A DNA stretch of 64,000 bases. Source: Heliopora coerulea. Taxonomy: Eukaryota > Cnidaria > Anthozoa > Scleralcyonacea > Helioporidae. Of this stretch, positions 12,001 to 23,599 are shown piece by piece. Position 1 is the first letter of the stretch, and each line of letters opens with the position of its first letter. The stretch is taken from positions 421,501 to 485,500 of the forward strand of contig JASJOG010000192.1 of NCBI GenBank assembly GCA_030142905.1. The letters are read 5' to 3'. The notes under the pieces are model-generated. The model worked only from the letters and a program-made list of their open reading frames with translations. It was not told the DNA's origin and did not search any database. The position numbers and the translations under genes are program-made.

Positions 12001-12360
12001 CTCTGAAACGAATCAACGAAATTTAACGTAAATTTATGATATTAATCTGCCGAAGTTTTATGGAAACGTATGAATTTTCAAGGAAAAATTCCATAACTAT
12101 TGCCTCGGAGAATTGCTTTAAAATCTGTGTTTTTCTGGCATATTCAAACGAGTTAATCTGCGGAACGACGCAAAAAAATTTAACGTAAATTGATGGGATT
12201 AATTTCAGCAAGTTTTTCTGCAAACTGATCAATTTTGAAGGAAAAATTTCGTAAACAGTTGGACTAAAAATCACTTCAAAATGTGCGTTTTTCTACTAAA
12301 TTCAGCCGAGTTAATCTCTAAAACGACACAATCAAATTTAACAAAGTTATTTTCTAAAAT
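9050..12360. repeat. satellite array, ~158-bp unit, about 21 copies
   Basis: The phrase TTCAGCCGAGTTAATCTCTG and its flanks (GCTTCAAAATGTGCGTTTTT, GTAAATTTATGGGATTAAT) recur about every 155-160 bp, with two shortened units of about 103 and 112 bp near 10.6 and 10.9 kb. Units are diverged by many substitutions. The period is not a multiple of 3, so the similar short minus-strand frames are by-products, not genes. Confidence 0.92.
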
Positions 12361-12620
12361 TATTTGTGAAGAATCTTTGTTGATCTGTAGCTACGTTTAT
12401 AATGCAGAGTATAGAGGGTAAAGTCGAGTAATTTGTTTTGTTTACATTAGGTGATCTCTCAGCCATTTAATAGAAAAGCCATTTAATGGAAAAGTCCATG
12501 GACTCGAGCTTGTATTTGTGTGGAAACGTATGACGGGAAGGATGAACGGTTAAAAGCTACAATCTTTTTAATGGACCTCGCCGCATCTTTATCATTGTTG
12601 TATTTGAAGTTGTTTAATAG
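12361..12620. other. unassigned spacer between satellite and tRNA-like units
   Basis: AT-rich sequence with no open frame, no clear repeat and no resemblance to the neighbouring arrays. Confidence 0.4.
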
Positions 12621-12624
12621 ATAT

Positions 12625-12865
12625 TAAACAGATAGCTGGATAGGGCGAGTGACTTCGTGCGAGAGTTAGAGAGTTCGAACCAACAGTGAATGACAATCGG
12701 TTATTTCCATGTAAGATTGCGACTTTTAATATAATACTGCGCCTTTTTGATTGAGCTACACTTAGGGAACTTTGGTTGTTATAGTTTGGAAATTATTAAA
12801 TTGTTGGCTGCCCTAAGTCCTAAATGGCTGGTTGGATAGAGCGAGTTTTGGTCAAAATTATCTTA
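12625..12865 (+). repeat. diverged single unit of the 189-bp tRNA-like repeat
   Basis: AGCTGGATAGGGCGAGTGAC, then GAGTTCGAACCA about 40 bp later, then GCGCCTTTTTGATTGAGC match the unit seen at 14.05-14.70 kb. A second partial head (AAATGGCTGGTTGGATAG) begins near 12822. Confidence 0.65.
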
Positions 12866-13264
12866 ATTATTTTTATTTAGTAAATTTGCCTGAAGCACTA
12901 GTGTAAACACTTGATTTTCACCTGGTTTATAATGAGATAAATGACACCGACGTGAACTTGACAAGTTTCATTATGGAGACAAGACCAACATGATACTTCT
13001 GGATTTTTTGGGTGAAAAGAATTCCGCTTTTAAGTTTACAAAAACGGTTGTCAATGCATTCACTACATCCCACTGTTTGTTTAATTGCTATTAGGGCAAA
13101 GAAAAACGAGGAAACAGTAAAGGGAACGAGAACTTCGCAAGTGTTGCTTCTAACGTACTGTATCATTTTGGTTTAAAATGCGATTACGCATTTGAGAAGA
13201 CAGACACATGTAAACTCAGTCCTCCCATATTACATAAAATGAAAATTCTGGAAGGAGGAGGTTA

Positions 13265-13520
13265 CGGGGGGTGAGAAGAAGCGTTATATTCGTAAAAAAA
13301 GTTTTATATTCGAAAAGAAGTTTTATATTTTCGAAGTTTTATGTTTGAGAACAAGTTTTAAATTCGAGAAGTTTTATATTTGAGAAGAAGTGTTATATTT
13401 ACAAAGAAGTTTTTATATTTCAGAAGTTTTATATTCGAGAAGAAGTTTTATATTGGGGAAGAAGTTTTATATTCTAGAAGTTCTATATTTGCAAAGAAGC
13501 TTCACGTTCTAGTAAGCCGG
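13265..13520 (+). repeat. minisatellite of TTTATATTCGAGAAGAAG type
   Basis: Irregular tandem copies of AGAAGTTTTATATTCGAGA with 15-27 bp spacing. The unit is variable and not coding. Confidence 0.75.
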
Positions 13521-14049
13521 TCACCTGGGCCCAGTGGATACGTCCTAGTGAGTCGGTTACCTTGTCTCAATGGAGCTCCGGCGGTGCTATAAACTGATTA
13601 AATCTCACGGTAAAATTCCCACTAGATCATGAGAATAACGCATTGCAATATATTACATTTTATAACAAAAATCAAGTTATACTCAAAAACTATTCGACCA
13701 GTTTAGTCCAAAATTTATCAGATTAAACTACGGACTTTAATCTATAATCTGATTAAATTTCACGGCAAAAGTCAATGATGTCGTACCACAGTATGACAGT
13801 TGGAACTCAGATGAATTACTGTTGACCATTTCAGTGCAACACTTCTAAGATTATTTATGAGAACGACATTTAAGAAAGGTGATTACCTCAAAGGCAAAGT
13901 AAACAGAAAAAATATGAGAAAGAAGATCAAAGCTTGAGCAATAATCATGAAACTGACACATGCTGGAAAGGAGAAACGTTTCAATCCACATTCAGGCACC
14001 GCACCGCACAGTATAGTGATTAGTATAGCGTGCAGAACGATCTCATCAC

Positions 14050-14700
14050 TTCAACTGGCTGATTGGACAAGGCTTGTGGCTTCAGGCGAGTGTAAGAGAG
14101 TTCGAACTTGTTGGGATTACTATCCATTATTTCCATGTAAAATAACGAGTTTTAATATGCGGCTGAATCTTTTTGATCGAGCGATACTTAGGAAGCTTTG
14201 GTTTAAATATAATTACCAAAGGAGCTGTTCCGCCAAGTTCTAAATGGCTCATTGGATACGGGGAATGACTTCCTGCGTGAGTGTGCGGGTTCGAACCTGG
14301 TGGGCTGACTGTCGATTACTCCCATGCAATATTTGGACTTTTAATATGGTGGAGCGCCTTTTTAACAGAGTGGTACATGGAAAACTTTGTACTAAGTGCA
14401 ACTATCAAACATTGTCCTACGTTAAGTCCTAAATGGCCGATTGGATAGGGGGAACGACTTCCTCCGAGAGTGTACGGGTTCGAGCCTGGTGGGATGACTG
14501 TCAGTTTCTTCCATGCAATATTCGGACTTTTAATATGGTGGAGCGCCTTTTTAACAGAGTGGTACATGGAAAACTTTGTCTTAAATATAACTATCAAAAG
14601 CTGTCCTGCGTCAAGTATTAAATGGCCGATTGGATATGGGGAATGACTTCCTGCGAGAGAGTGCGGGTTCGAGCCTGGTTTAATCACTGTCAATTCCTTC
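14050..14700 (+). repeat. tandem 189-bp units with Pol III A/B-box-like motifs
   Basis: Four adjacent units begin near 14056, 14243, 14432 and 14621. Each has an A-box-like TGGCCGATTGGATAGGG (type II Leu/Ser style), a B-box-like GGTTCGAGCCTGG about 45 bp later and, in the first three, a T5 run (GCGCCTTTTTAAC) about 70 bp beyond. Spacing of the last three is exactly 189 bp. The resemblance to a tRNA head is clear from sequence; transcription is inferred. Because 189 is divisible by 3, runs of ~62-residue open frames appear, but the content looks non-coding. Confidence 0.8.
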
Positions 14701-14794
14701 CATGCAATATTTCGACTTTTAATATGGTGCTGAGCATTTTGTAGGTGGCAGACAGGAAAAAAATTGGTTAAATATTAGTATCAATTTTCAATTA

Positions 14795-14890
14795 ATATGA
14801 AATGCGACATGGCGTGTTGGTAAAGGTGACTCAGTTCGTGCGAGAGTACAAGGGTTCAATTCTGATGGATGATCGTCGGCTATTTCAATG
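14795..14890 (+). repeat. isolated tRNA-like head related to the tandem units
   Basis: ATGGCGTGTTGGTAAAGGTG and AGGGTTCAATTCTGATGG have the A/B-box order and spacing of the 189-bp units but are more diverged. Confidence 0.5.
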
Positions 14891-15179
14891 CAAAAAATCC
14901 CAAATTATTCATGAGCTGCTTGAGTTAAGAGGAATGAGGACACTTAGGTAAAGTAAGGCCTTGAGGATACCAGTAAGACATAGCGAGGAATGAGGACAAG
15001 GCACAAGAAAGATGGCGAGAGATGAAAGGAGGAAGGAGAAAGGAAGACGTAGAAGGTAGGGGAGGAAAAATTTTTAAAAATTGCACTATCTCTTTTAATG
15101 ACCTACTTAGCATTTTATTTTGGAGTGGAGACTTAGTTTTTTTTTTCACACAAATGGAGACTTCTTCAAAAATTTTATT

Positions 15180-15477
15180 AGGTTGACACTTAGAATATTT
15201 TTACACAGGTTGACACTTAGAATATTTTTACACAGGTTGACACTTAGAATATTTTTACACAGGTTGACACTTAGAATATTTTTACACAGGTTGACACTTA
15301 GAATATTTTTACACAGGTTGACACTTAGAATATTTTTACACAGGTTGACACTTAGAATATTTTTACACAGGTTGACACTTAGAATATTTTTACACAGGTT
15401 GACACTTAGAATATTTTTACACAGGTTGACACTTAGAATATTTTTACATAGGTTGACACTTAGAATATTTTTACACA
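15180..15477 (+). repeat. 27-bp minisatellite, 11 copies
   Basis: Unit AGGTTGACACTTAGAATATT plus TTTACAC, repeated 11 times almost without change. Two more diverged copies follow at about 15680..15740, beyond the palindrome, so the array once continued. There are no spacers, so this is not CRISPR-like. Confidence 0.95.
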
Positions 15478-15669
15478 AGTTGATCGTCCAGGTTAGTGTA
15501 GTCTTGAGAAAGACTGTTGGTGGAAGTGACTGACGTTTCGACAGCCTTAGCGGCGGTCATCTTCAGAGTCAAAACGCTCTGAAGATGACCGCCGCTAAGG
15601 CTGTCGAAACGTCAGTCACTTCCACCAACAGTCTTTCTCAAGACTACACTAACCTGGACGATCAACTTG
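15476..15669. mobile_element. near-perfect ~194-bp palindrome inserted in the minisatellite
   Basis: Arms of about 93 bp, from CAAGTTGATCGTCCAGG to CTTCAGAG, are exact or nearly exact reverse complements around an 8-base loop TCAAAACG (centre near 15572). The arms contain ACGTTTCGACAGCC and TCATCTTCAGAG. Related, more diverged copies lie at 55125..55265 and 55315..55425. It looks like a recent foldback insertion. Confidence 0.8.
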
Positions 15670-15740
15670 CACAAACATATCACTTACAATATTCTTACAC
15701 ATGTTGACACTTAGAATATTCTCACATAGGTTGACACTTC

Positions 15741-16350
15741 CAGCACAAATATTTAAGGGAATTCATTAAAAAAAGTAACTAAAGTAGATTTGACCTTCGA
15801 AAATTGACCAAAATATTTTGAAGAAAGAAATAGAATATCACAGATACAAAATCTTCTGAGAACAAAATACTACAACCCCAAAAGGTTGACTTGCTGTCTC
15901 CACGGCAGTCGTAACGTTTCAAGGTCACCCTCGCTTATTATTGAATTAGATTTTCTTCGAAGACGATCACGTTGAGCCCCAATTACTCTTAATGGACAGT
16001 CTACAGTCACATCACATACACTTTAGTTTCATGATAGTCCAAATGGATTAGGAAACTGCGGAAACTTACGAGAGAGGATGGTGGCGTTTCGAGCTAAGAC
16101 ACTTTGTTTTGCTTCCTCAATGGGCCTTTACTCGAAAGGTCAGCATGTCCTTTTGTAAGTTTTTCCAGATCCCTCACCCATTGGGTTTCATACACATCAA
16201 TAAATCAACACGTCAACTGTCCATAAGTGAAGTATTAATCAAATAAAGATTGGGAGTCGACGTAGTCGTAACGAATGGACGGTTTCCCTTATTACGTCAG
16301 CTGAATTCAAGTACCAGAAAGCCTTACAGAATTTTCTTTCTCACCCAAAC
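15741..16350. other. intergenic, nothing recognised
   Basis: AT-rich DNA without a supportable gene, RNA or repeat. Confidence 0.4.
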
Positions 16351-16384
16351 AATTATTACCAAAACGAAATGGAAGGGCAGTTGC

Positions 16385-16865
16385 TTACATTAGTAGAAGA
16401 CAAAACATAATTCGAAAATATACATCTTAAAAATAGCTCAAGATATGAGCTTAGAAATAAGACTAAAATTAGAGCAAGAAATATGCTCCGATGAATAACA
16501 TTTTGTAAACTCAATCTTTGAGCTATCAGACAAGACGACACAGATCACGGTAATATTTCAACTTTATTTCAAAATCATTGTCAAACAAGATCATTAGGTT
16601 TGACAAAGACTTTGCAATAAAGTCGAAATATTACCGTGATTTGTTTCGTCTTGTCTGCCAGCTCAAATGTTGAGTTTACAAGATGTTATTCATCTCAGTA
16701 TACTTCTTAAAGTTGTCGGCTGATAATGGCTTTTTACCAAGACAAAAGTATGGTATGGTATCACCTTTGTCTTGACCACACTTTTGTCTTGTTCCTAAGC
16801 TCATATCTTGAGTTACTTATAAGATGTTTATATTTTCGGATTATGTTTTGTCTTATATTTTTTCA
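16385..16865. mobile_element. foldback element with nested inverted repeats
   Basis: Outer arms: AAGACAAAACATAATTCGAA at the left and TTCGGATTATGTTTTGTCTT at the right, plus GCTCAAGATATGAGCTT against AAGCTCATATCTTGAG. An inner hairpin at 16545..16665 pairs CGGTAATATTTCAACTTTAT with its mate. Related pieces occur at 44050..44290, 44690..44765 and 49960..50320 inside MYO5 introns. Confidence 0.7.
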
Positions 16866-16880
16866 GATTGTCAGCTGGCA

Positions 16881-18100
16881 ATGGATTTTGATTACGTTAG
16901 TATAACAAGGAAGATTTCGAAAAGCCCTCTGGTAGTTTTATTCAACAGATAAATAATGGAAACCGGCCTTTGAATGTCGTCCAATGGTAATGAGAACTTC
17001 TTGTGAAACGCTACAATTTCCGTGGAAATCGATAAAGCACTTTTCTGGGCAATAGTCCTTGACGGCAAGAATGTTTTTTTATCTGTGATCTTAAGTTTCT
17101 TTCTCCTCCAAAATACATGTACGCATTTTTGAAGATCAAGTTTGGAGAAACTGAAAGCGTGAACGACACTTGGAACAAAGCAGATATTACTGCATGGCGG
17201 AAAGCTAAAACACTCCGTAAGATATTACTGAATGGAAAAGAACAGCAATTGAGATTGAAAAATCGAAACTACTAGAGGAAATAATAATCTGTGAATGAGC
17301 ACGGTAGTGTACTTTGGGAGACAATTTCCAGTGTTCGCTTTGGAAGTTTACGATGTACACTGGGCCTGATGATGACTGTTGATCGTACAAACTCTTGATT
17401 AGTGTCCACATCTTGGCAAGCAAAAGACAGTCGTTTGTTCAATTGTAAAGCACTCTTTTCTTCTTCCTCTCATCTTTTCTAGTTTATCAATGTCGTTTCA
17501 AAACAGTAATTTCTTTCAGAATTGAGAATTGTTTTAGCTTTCCGATCAGTAGATATCTATGCTGGTATCTACGGTCGGAAGTGTTTGAGCCTTATTTTTA
17601 GCAGCTTTTAGTTTTCGAATTAAAAAAAAAAAACTGGGGCTGAGTGTGGAAACAAGCTGTATTTTAATGTCCATAAGACTGGCAGAATTAAATAGGAGAA
17701 GTAATGAAAACTTTGTTTATTCTTGCTTGAAAGAGATACTATAGTAAAGTTATAAAAAATGTCTTTGACAGCTCTTCCAAACGTAATTTCAACAAAATGG
17801 CAAATTTAAATTGGAATTGCAACGATAAATCATATTTGCTCTTTATTAACCGTCTTTGTTCAAAATAATTTTTGCGCTCAAACGAAGTTAGAGGGCTAAT
17901 TATGTGTGCCAATTGGTATGCGTGCAAAAGAATATCAAGTAAGACGCCTTTTATGATTAAAGTCTACAGGTAGTTTCAGCTATTTTAACTTCAGTAAACA
18001 AAGAAAGTTATTGGTTTGCAGTGTCAGTGATTTTTTTCAGCTTGAAAACGGTAAAGCTGCTAAAAATAAGTTAGCTCGATAACAGCAATAGATCGACCAG
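16881..18100. other. intergenic, nothing recognised
   Basis: Only short open frames with no family resemblance on either strand; no repeat structure seen by eye. Confidence 0.4.
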
Positions 18101-18109
18101 GCGGGAATC

Positions 18110-18780
18110 GTAATCTTGTCAAGAATATTAATGCCCAGGATAGTATGTAGAGAATTCACCCTTCACCATTACATTTATAGAAATATTTAATAGCATCTGA
18201 CCTTTAGTTGCTAAACTTCCAACATCGTCAGAAAATGTTTACAAAAGTCACAGCGATCGATCTCATTACAGTATCGTTACAGGCATACGTCTAATTACCT
18301 GTAACTTGAGTAACCAATTAAAATAAAGAACTACAACTGTGTGACCAATCACAGTAAAGAACTAAAAATACGACTGACGTAAAACATAAAATAACGGTTG
18401 TGAGAAAGATAAAGATAAGAAATTTAAAACAGATTTCCATAGAGCAAAGGTTTAAGCTTGTTAATGAGTAAACTTTAAACCTCCGTTTAATGGAAATGCT
18501 GTTTTAACACTTCTGTATCTGTTTTAACTATCTTATCTTTCTCACAACCATTTCTTTCTGTTTTCTGTTATTCTTATTTTTAGTTCTTTACTTTGATTGG
18601 TTATACTATTGTAAGTCTTTATTTTGATTGGTTACTTCTGGTAATTTAGCTTATGCCTGTAAATATACGCCAGTCAGATCACCGTGACATAGTAAACATT
18701 CCCTGAAGATGTGGTAAATTTAGCCATGGAACGGCAAATTCTATTAAATATTTCTGTAAGTGCAATGGTGAATGGCTCTT
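18110..18780. mobile_element. ~650-bp diverged foldback element
   Basis: The two halves pair around a centre near 18460: CACCATTACATTTATAGAAA at the left against TTTCTGTAAGTGCAATGGTG at the right, and GTTGTGAGAAAGATAAAGAT against ATCTTATCTTTCTCACAACC nearer the centre. The left end GACCAGGCGGGAATCGTA matches the 5900 and 63000 elements. Confidence 0.7.
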
Positions 18781-18789
18781 CGCGGCATA

Positions 18790-21700
18790 TTATGTTGAGC
18801 ATCAATACATTCGCGAAGGTGGCTCAATAGTCTTGCTATGTTCAGAAAAATGATATCCTTGACAAATAATGAAGTAGCTTTTGAATGGCCTATGTCAAGT
18901 CCACAATTGGTCTCGATGCCTTTAAAATATAGTTGGTTGTAACATTTGGATGGTTGATACAAAATCAGGGTTAGCTAGATTATGTCAAAAAAACGACTTT
19001 GTAAAGAGGCAAATATGTTTAAGTTTTTCAATATTGAAAACTGGTGTTACTGTACTAGAACTCAATTATTTAGACATGGGCACTAGACCACTTTGAGATG
19101 GAACATCATGTAAACATGTACACTTAATTTTATTCCTACCAAACTTTCATTTTCATAAGGTTTACTTATACAATGTAACTATAGAAGCTGTTGGTTGAAA
19201 TGAAATCCACACATTCAAAAAAATTATCACTAGGAAAACATGTAGCGGGCAACAGGTTGAAGTAAAGTGACAGGTTGTTGATAATCTGTCAGCATTACCT
19301 AAGGACAGCCATTGCCACATTGCTGCCGAAAATCAACTGTTTCAATATAGTATGAAAACAGGTTCAAATTAACGGCACATTTCAGCTCACTAACCCTAAC
19401 ATATACTGTACTGAAATCCTCCACTTTTCATCATAAATCAGTTGGAAATACACACTCAGTAATTGCACTCACGTTTTTGGCTTGTTTGTACACGTAGATT
19501 TGTTTCATATGCTGTGGAAATGTTAGAAGAATCAAAGTTTATAGGCCATTGACCTATAGACATGTCATAAACATAATTAAAGTGTTCCTGTAAGGTAGCT
19601 GTTGAAAGGTTGGTCTTCAATAGCATCTAGTTGGTTTTTTTCTGTTGCACGTTTTGTCAAATTCTCATCTTTATGGAACTAATCTTAGACTAAGCATTTT
19701 AATGCTAAGAAGCTTACAACTAGGATTTTAATGAAAATTTTTCAAAGTACTTACAGTATATCAACAACTTCATGCTCTGCTGGTGAAAATCATGTCGAAT
19801 CAAAGAAAGTGTTGCTCAGTAGCTAAACATGTTTACATGGAGTTCCACAAGTTTTAATCCCCTCATGACATTTGTTTTGCCAAGTTTTAAAATTTAAATT
19901 GCAGTCTTTTGTACGAATCTTGTTTTCTGAGATAACAAAGACTATTAAGCCAAGTGTTGTGTGGAATATATGTTAAGATATGTAACAAAACTTAATGGCT
20001 GCAAACTGGCAAAAGTTTTAAATGAAGAACTGATATTTTGAGCAAAAGTCATTCGTCAAAGTAAAACGTGGAACAGGATTAAAATAAACTACAGTGTATA
20101 CTGTACAGTACATGTTAAAAAGGACTGGCATACTGTACATGTATGAGTTGAGGTGACCAATCAAAGTGTTGAAAGTACCGTAAAGCTGACTGCTTTAAGC
20201 AGGTAAGTCATTTTGTGTTTTTGTCTTTGGCCAGCAAGCAGACAAGGTTTTCTGTCTGTCTGTCTGTCAGTTGATCAATGGTAAAAAAAGACTTTCCAAT
20301 CACACCATCTCAACTATTTTTCAATATTTTGTGCATTTTTATAGCTTCTCTTTACTTTAGTGCCACTCCTTGTTGCAAAATTAACTTGTCTGTACATGTA
20401 CATTGTAGTTTGTTTTTACCTTACTTTATGTCTCACCCTGATGGGGGAATTTTGCTTGAAATTTACCTGCATTTCATTTTAAAACTTTTGGAGATGAGCC
20501 AACCTTGAGTTTTCTTACATAAAGATACTTCACTAACAGTTATTGTATATGACCAACTTTTTGTCTTCTCCAATTTCTCTTTTGTAATTCACTTGATGTC
20601 CTGGATATACACTGGCACTTCAGTTCTTAATGGGCCAAGTCTTTCAAAATGTCGCTTCCTCTTGATTCTTCTTTTTCCCCTGATGAAAAAAAGTAATTTC
20701 ACACATCATAAAACCCAATCAATAAATCAGGGCCACAGGAGGGTGCGCACAGGATATCTAGGTCCACCACTTTTCAACTGGTTGGTAATACTGCCATAAC
20801 TACTAACTAACGACTGCTGAATTAAATGTTATTTTTCCCTAGAACATTTAGAAACCACAAATTCGACTTCAAACAACATTCAGGTTATCATTTTTCACAC
20901 TTGTATAATGAGGGCAACTGGCCATTGAGGTCAGAGGTCACATTTGGAGCACACTGTCAGACACATGCATACAGATATTGGGACCTCACAACCTCCCTCC
21001 CAACTTCTTAGTTGATCCAATGCCTTTTGTTTAGATACATCTAGAAAATCATTGGAACTACAGGGTGCTAAAATAACCACTTTACTGAAATGATCACTCT
21101 TCTACTTTTATACTTTAGATATTTTGTACTACCTAATGCCAGACCACTCAATGTGCCAAGTCAGTGTATATCCTCCCAGGTAAGGGCAATAACCATCTCA
21201 ACTAAAACTATCTCAATTAAAACAATGTTAACTAAAACTGTCTCAGTTAACTTTCCCCCCTCCCCAGTGCAATCAGTCTTCTATTATTACACTTAACCTA
21301 ATGCTAGACTATTTTACTCTGCATAATGAGTTTACTCATCCAGACACCCTGGTGGAAAATGGGTCCATATAACTTCAATCTGGGGCATAGCAGCCAGGGA
21401 GGTAAGGAACACCTGTCCAGCAAATCTTCAAAAATTTAATTAAGAACTGTTCAAGTTCAATACAACTTTTTCCCATGCATTTTTTTGACCTACATGGCTG
21501 CCCCCCGTCAGCTTCATTCAATCATGAGGCTTGGTATAGCAAGATATACTTGAACTTTTTAGAGTTCAATGTTTTCAAAAAAGTTGAGAACCACTGGCCT
21601 AAACCAATTAACTGCCACCAATAATTTATTATCGAGAAATCATTTAATACTCATTTGGGTAGAACCTCAGTCACAGGATACTTTTTAGGTCCTTAAAATC

Positions 21701-22300
21701 ATTTATTGGACGAAAGTGTTTGTCAAGAACAGTACTTGGCCATTTCCTATATTTTATAGAGTAGACAGTTTTGAATCTTCACACTCCATTTTATGACCAT
21801 TACATAAGCGTTGTTAGGTATTTACACTGCAGCCTGGAATGAATTTAAAATGTTAAATGCATTTAAAAAGGTTAAATTATCTTTACTTGATAGGAAAACA
21901 AGTACTTACAATGCCAATGTGATTTCCAAGGTTTATACTTGTTCATGTCTTTAACTTCAAAGTCTTTGTCTCATTCACAGCTATAGGAAGGTTTATTTCC
22001 TTGAAGGAATGTCCTATCTATATGATATTTTCCATTGCCAGCATGAAATAGTCATAAATTCATGGAAAAGTTGTTTAAAACCTTTACTCTCGCCTGTCCT
22101 TGCCAAATCCACCGCCATTTTGAATTTATTTCTTGCCATGGATCCGCTATTAAGTATCGCTGGCTCGTTGACTTGTGATGAGGGTGGACGACATAGCGCA
22201 ATCACCAGCTTTCCACGTCTTTGAAAAACGCACAAGCCCTAAACAATTTTTGAAATACACAAGAAATTATGCGATTAGTTGTTAAAGAAATGTAATAACT
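18790..22300. other. gene-poor stretch with unrepetitive sequence
   Basis: No foldback or tandem repeat is seen, unlike the DNA on both sides. Several GTAAG donor-like sites (near 20203, 21181 and 21401) and a short minus-strand open frame at 22014..22142 (MARNKFKMAVDLARTGESKG) could belong to an untranslated RNA or a first exon, but nothing matches a known family. Confidence 0.35.
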
Positions 22301-23150
22301 TTGTTTCTTAGCTCTTTCCCGGGGGCATAAGACATCTATTAGTTTACAATACTCTGGCTAACGTCAGACGATTTTACCTGTCGACGGTCACATCAAACTG
22401 GGAAAGAATTAAACAAGGGTATTTGATCAAGCAATGACGCTGGAAAATGAACAGCAAAAGAATAGAATGGTGTAAATGCTCGTCCAGTGATGTTAAGGAA
22501 TGCCTTTTGATGCAAAGGGTTGCGTATCTACGCTAATAAAGTTACTTTCTACGTAAACATTTTAAATGAACGTGACGAAAGTGTAAATACAATAAAATGA
22601 ATGCATTTTTGTATTCGAGGTTGGCGTTAATGATAGTGAATCTCCCGCTGACCGCTAACTGTGTACAGGAAATGACTTCAGTAGTGTCGTTCTACTCTGA
22701 GAGAATGTTTGGCTTCTAAAATTCAGCACGTGTTGGATCTGTGTTATTTATCACAAAATATAAAAAGAAGTACATAAAAATATCACAAAGGCCATCATAA
22801 TTTTTCAATGTTTAAAAAGTCGTCTTTAAGGTTGCAGTGTTATTTCATCTGCTTACTTCAATTAAATTCGTCAAAAATTGGTAGATTTTGAATATCAAGG
22901 TTGAGGAGGGCTATCAGTTATGCCAAATGAACCTACAAGGTTTTCTTTACAATGGGTAGTCAAATACTTTTGAAAATGTTTCTGCAAGTAAAAACAAACA
23001 AACAAACAAAACAACAATGAAAATTAATAAAAAATGGCCTGGAAACTTCTGAATTAAATGATCTATAATGAATTTGCAAACTTTACCTCACAACTCTTGC
23101 TAAAATAGTTTTTAGAATGTTTCATAGAAGAGAAAAAAGAAAAAGATGAT
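22301..23150. other. intergenic, nothing recognised
   Basis: AT-rich sequence with a short (AAAC)n run near 22990; no gene supported. Confidence 0.4.
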
Positions 23151-23560
23151 TTGGATAATAGCGCATGTTCGAAATAGTAGACGTGGCCTGTGAATATTCC
23201 CGGAAATTTAGTCAAAATAGACTCGGGGCTTCTTAGTAATGTTAATTATCAATTAAACAAAATGAATCAAATCGAATCATACTTTTCTTCACAGTCGTTA
23301 CTGACATATTTTTCAAAACGTTTAGGAAAGTATTAAAGAACACTGATTTTAAAAGGGTCGTTGAGCTTCTTCGAAATGCTAGAGGTGACTCATGAAATTT
23401 TCCAAAAATTAATGAAATATGCACACACTTCTCTGCAATGTGCTCTGAAATATTTTTTAAAAATGTTTCTGGCCCACACAAGATCAACAATATTAGAACG
23501 AACTTTATTCGAAATAGTAGAGATGAGACATGTAATTTTCCAAAAATTAATTTAAAATGG
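23151..23560. repeat. imperfect direct repeats
   Basis: TTCGAAATAGTAGA followed by a segment like ATTTTCCAAAAATTAAT occurs near 23170, 23370 and 23510 with many changes. Weak; no function proposed. Confidence 0.35.
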
Positions 23561-23599
23561 TCTTGGAAGCACTCGCTAAAATTAGCCATCAATTATACA

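Noticed and set aside
9084..12274. Family of ~65-80 residue minus-strand proteins
   Set aside because: They arise from the ~158-bp satellite; the period shifts frame from unit to unit and no frame is kept.
15180..15477. CRISPR-like regular repeat
   Set aside because: Repeats are directly adjacent with no spacers, and the genome is eukaryotic.
15120..15533. 137-residue + frame with a perfect 9-residue repeat
   Set aside because: A 27-bp minisatellite automatically gives a 9-residue repeat in open frames on both strands; no start context, and it runs into the palindrome.
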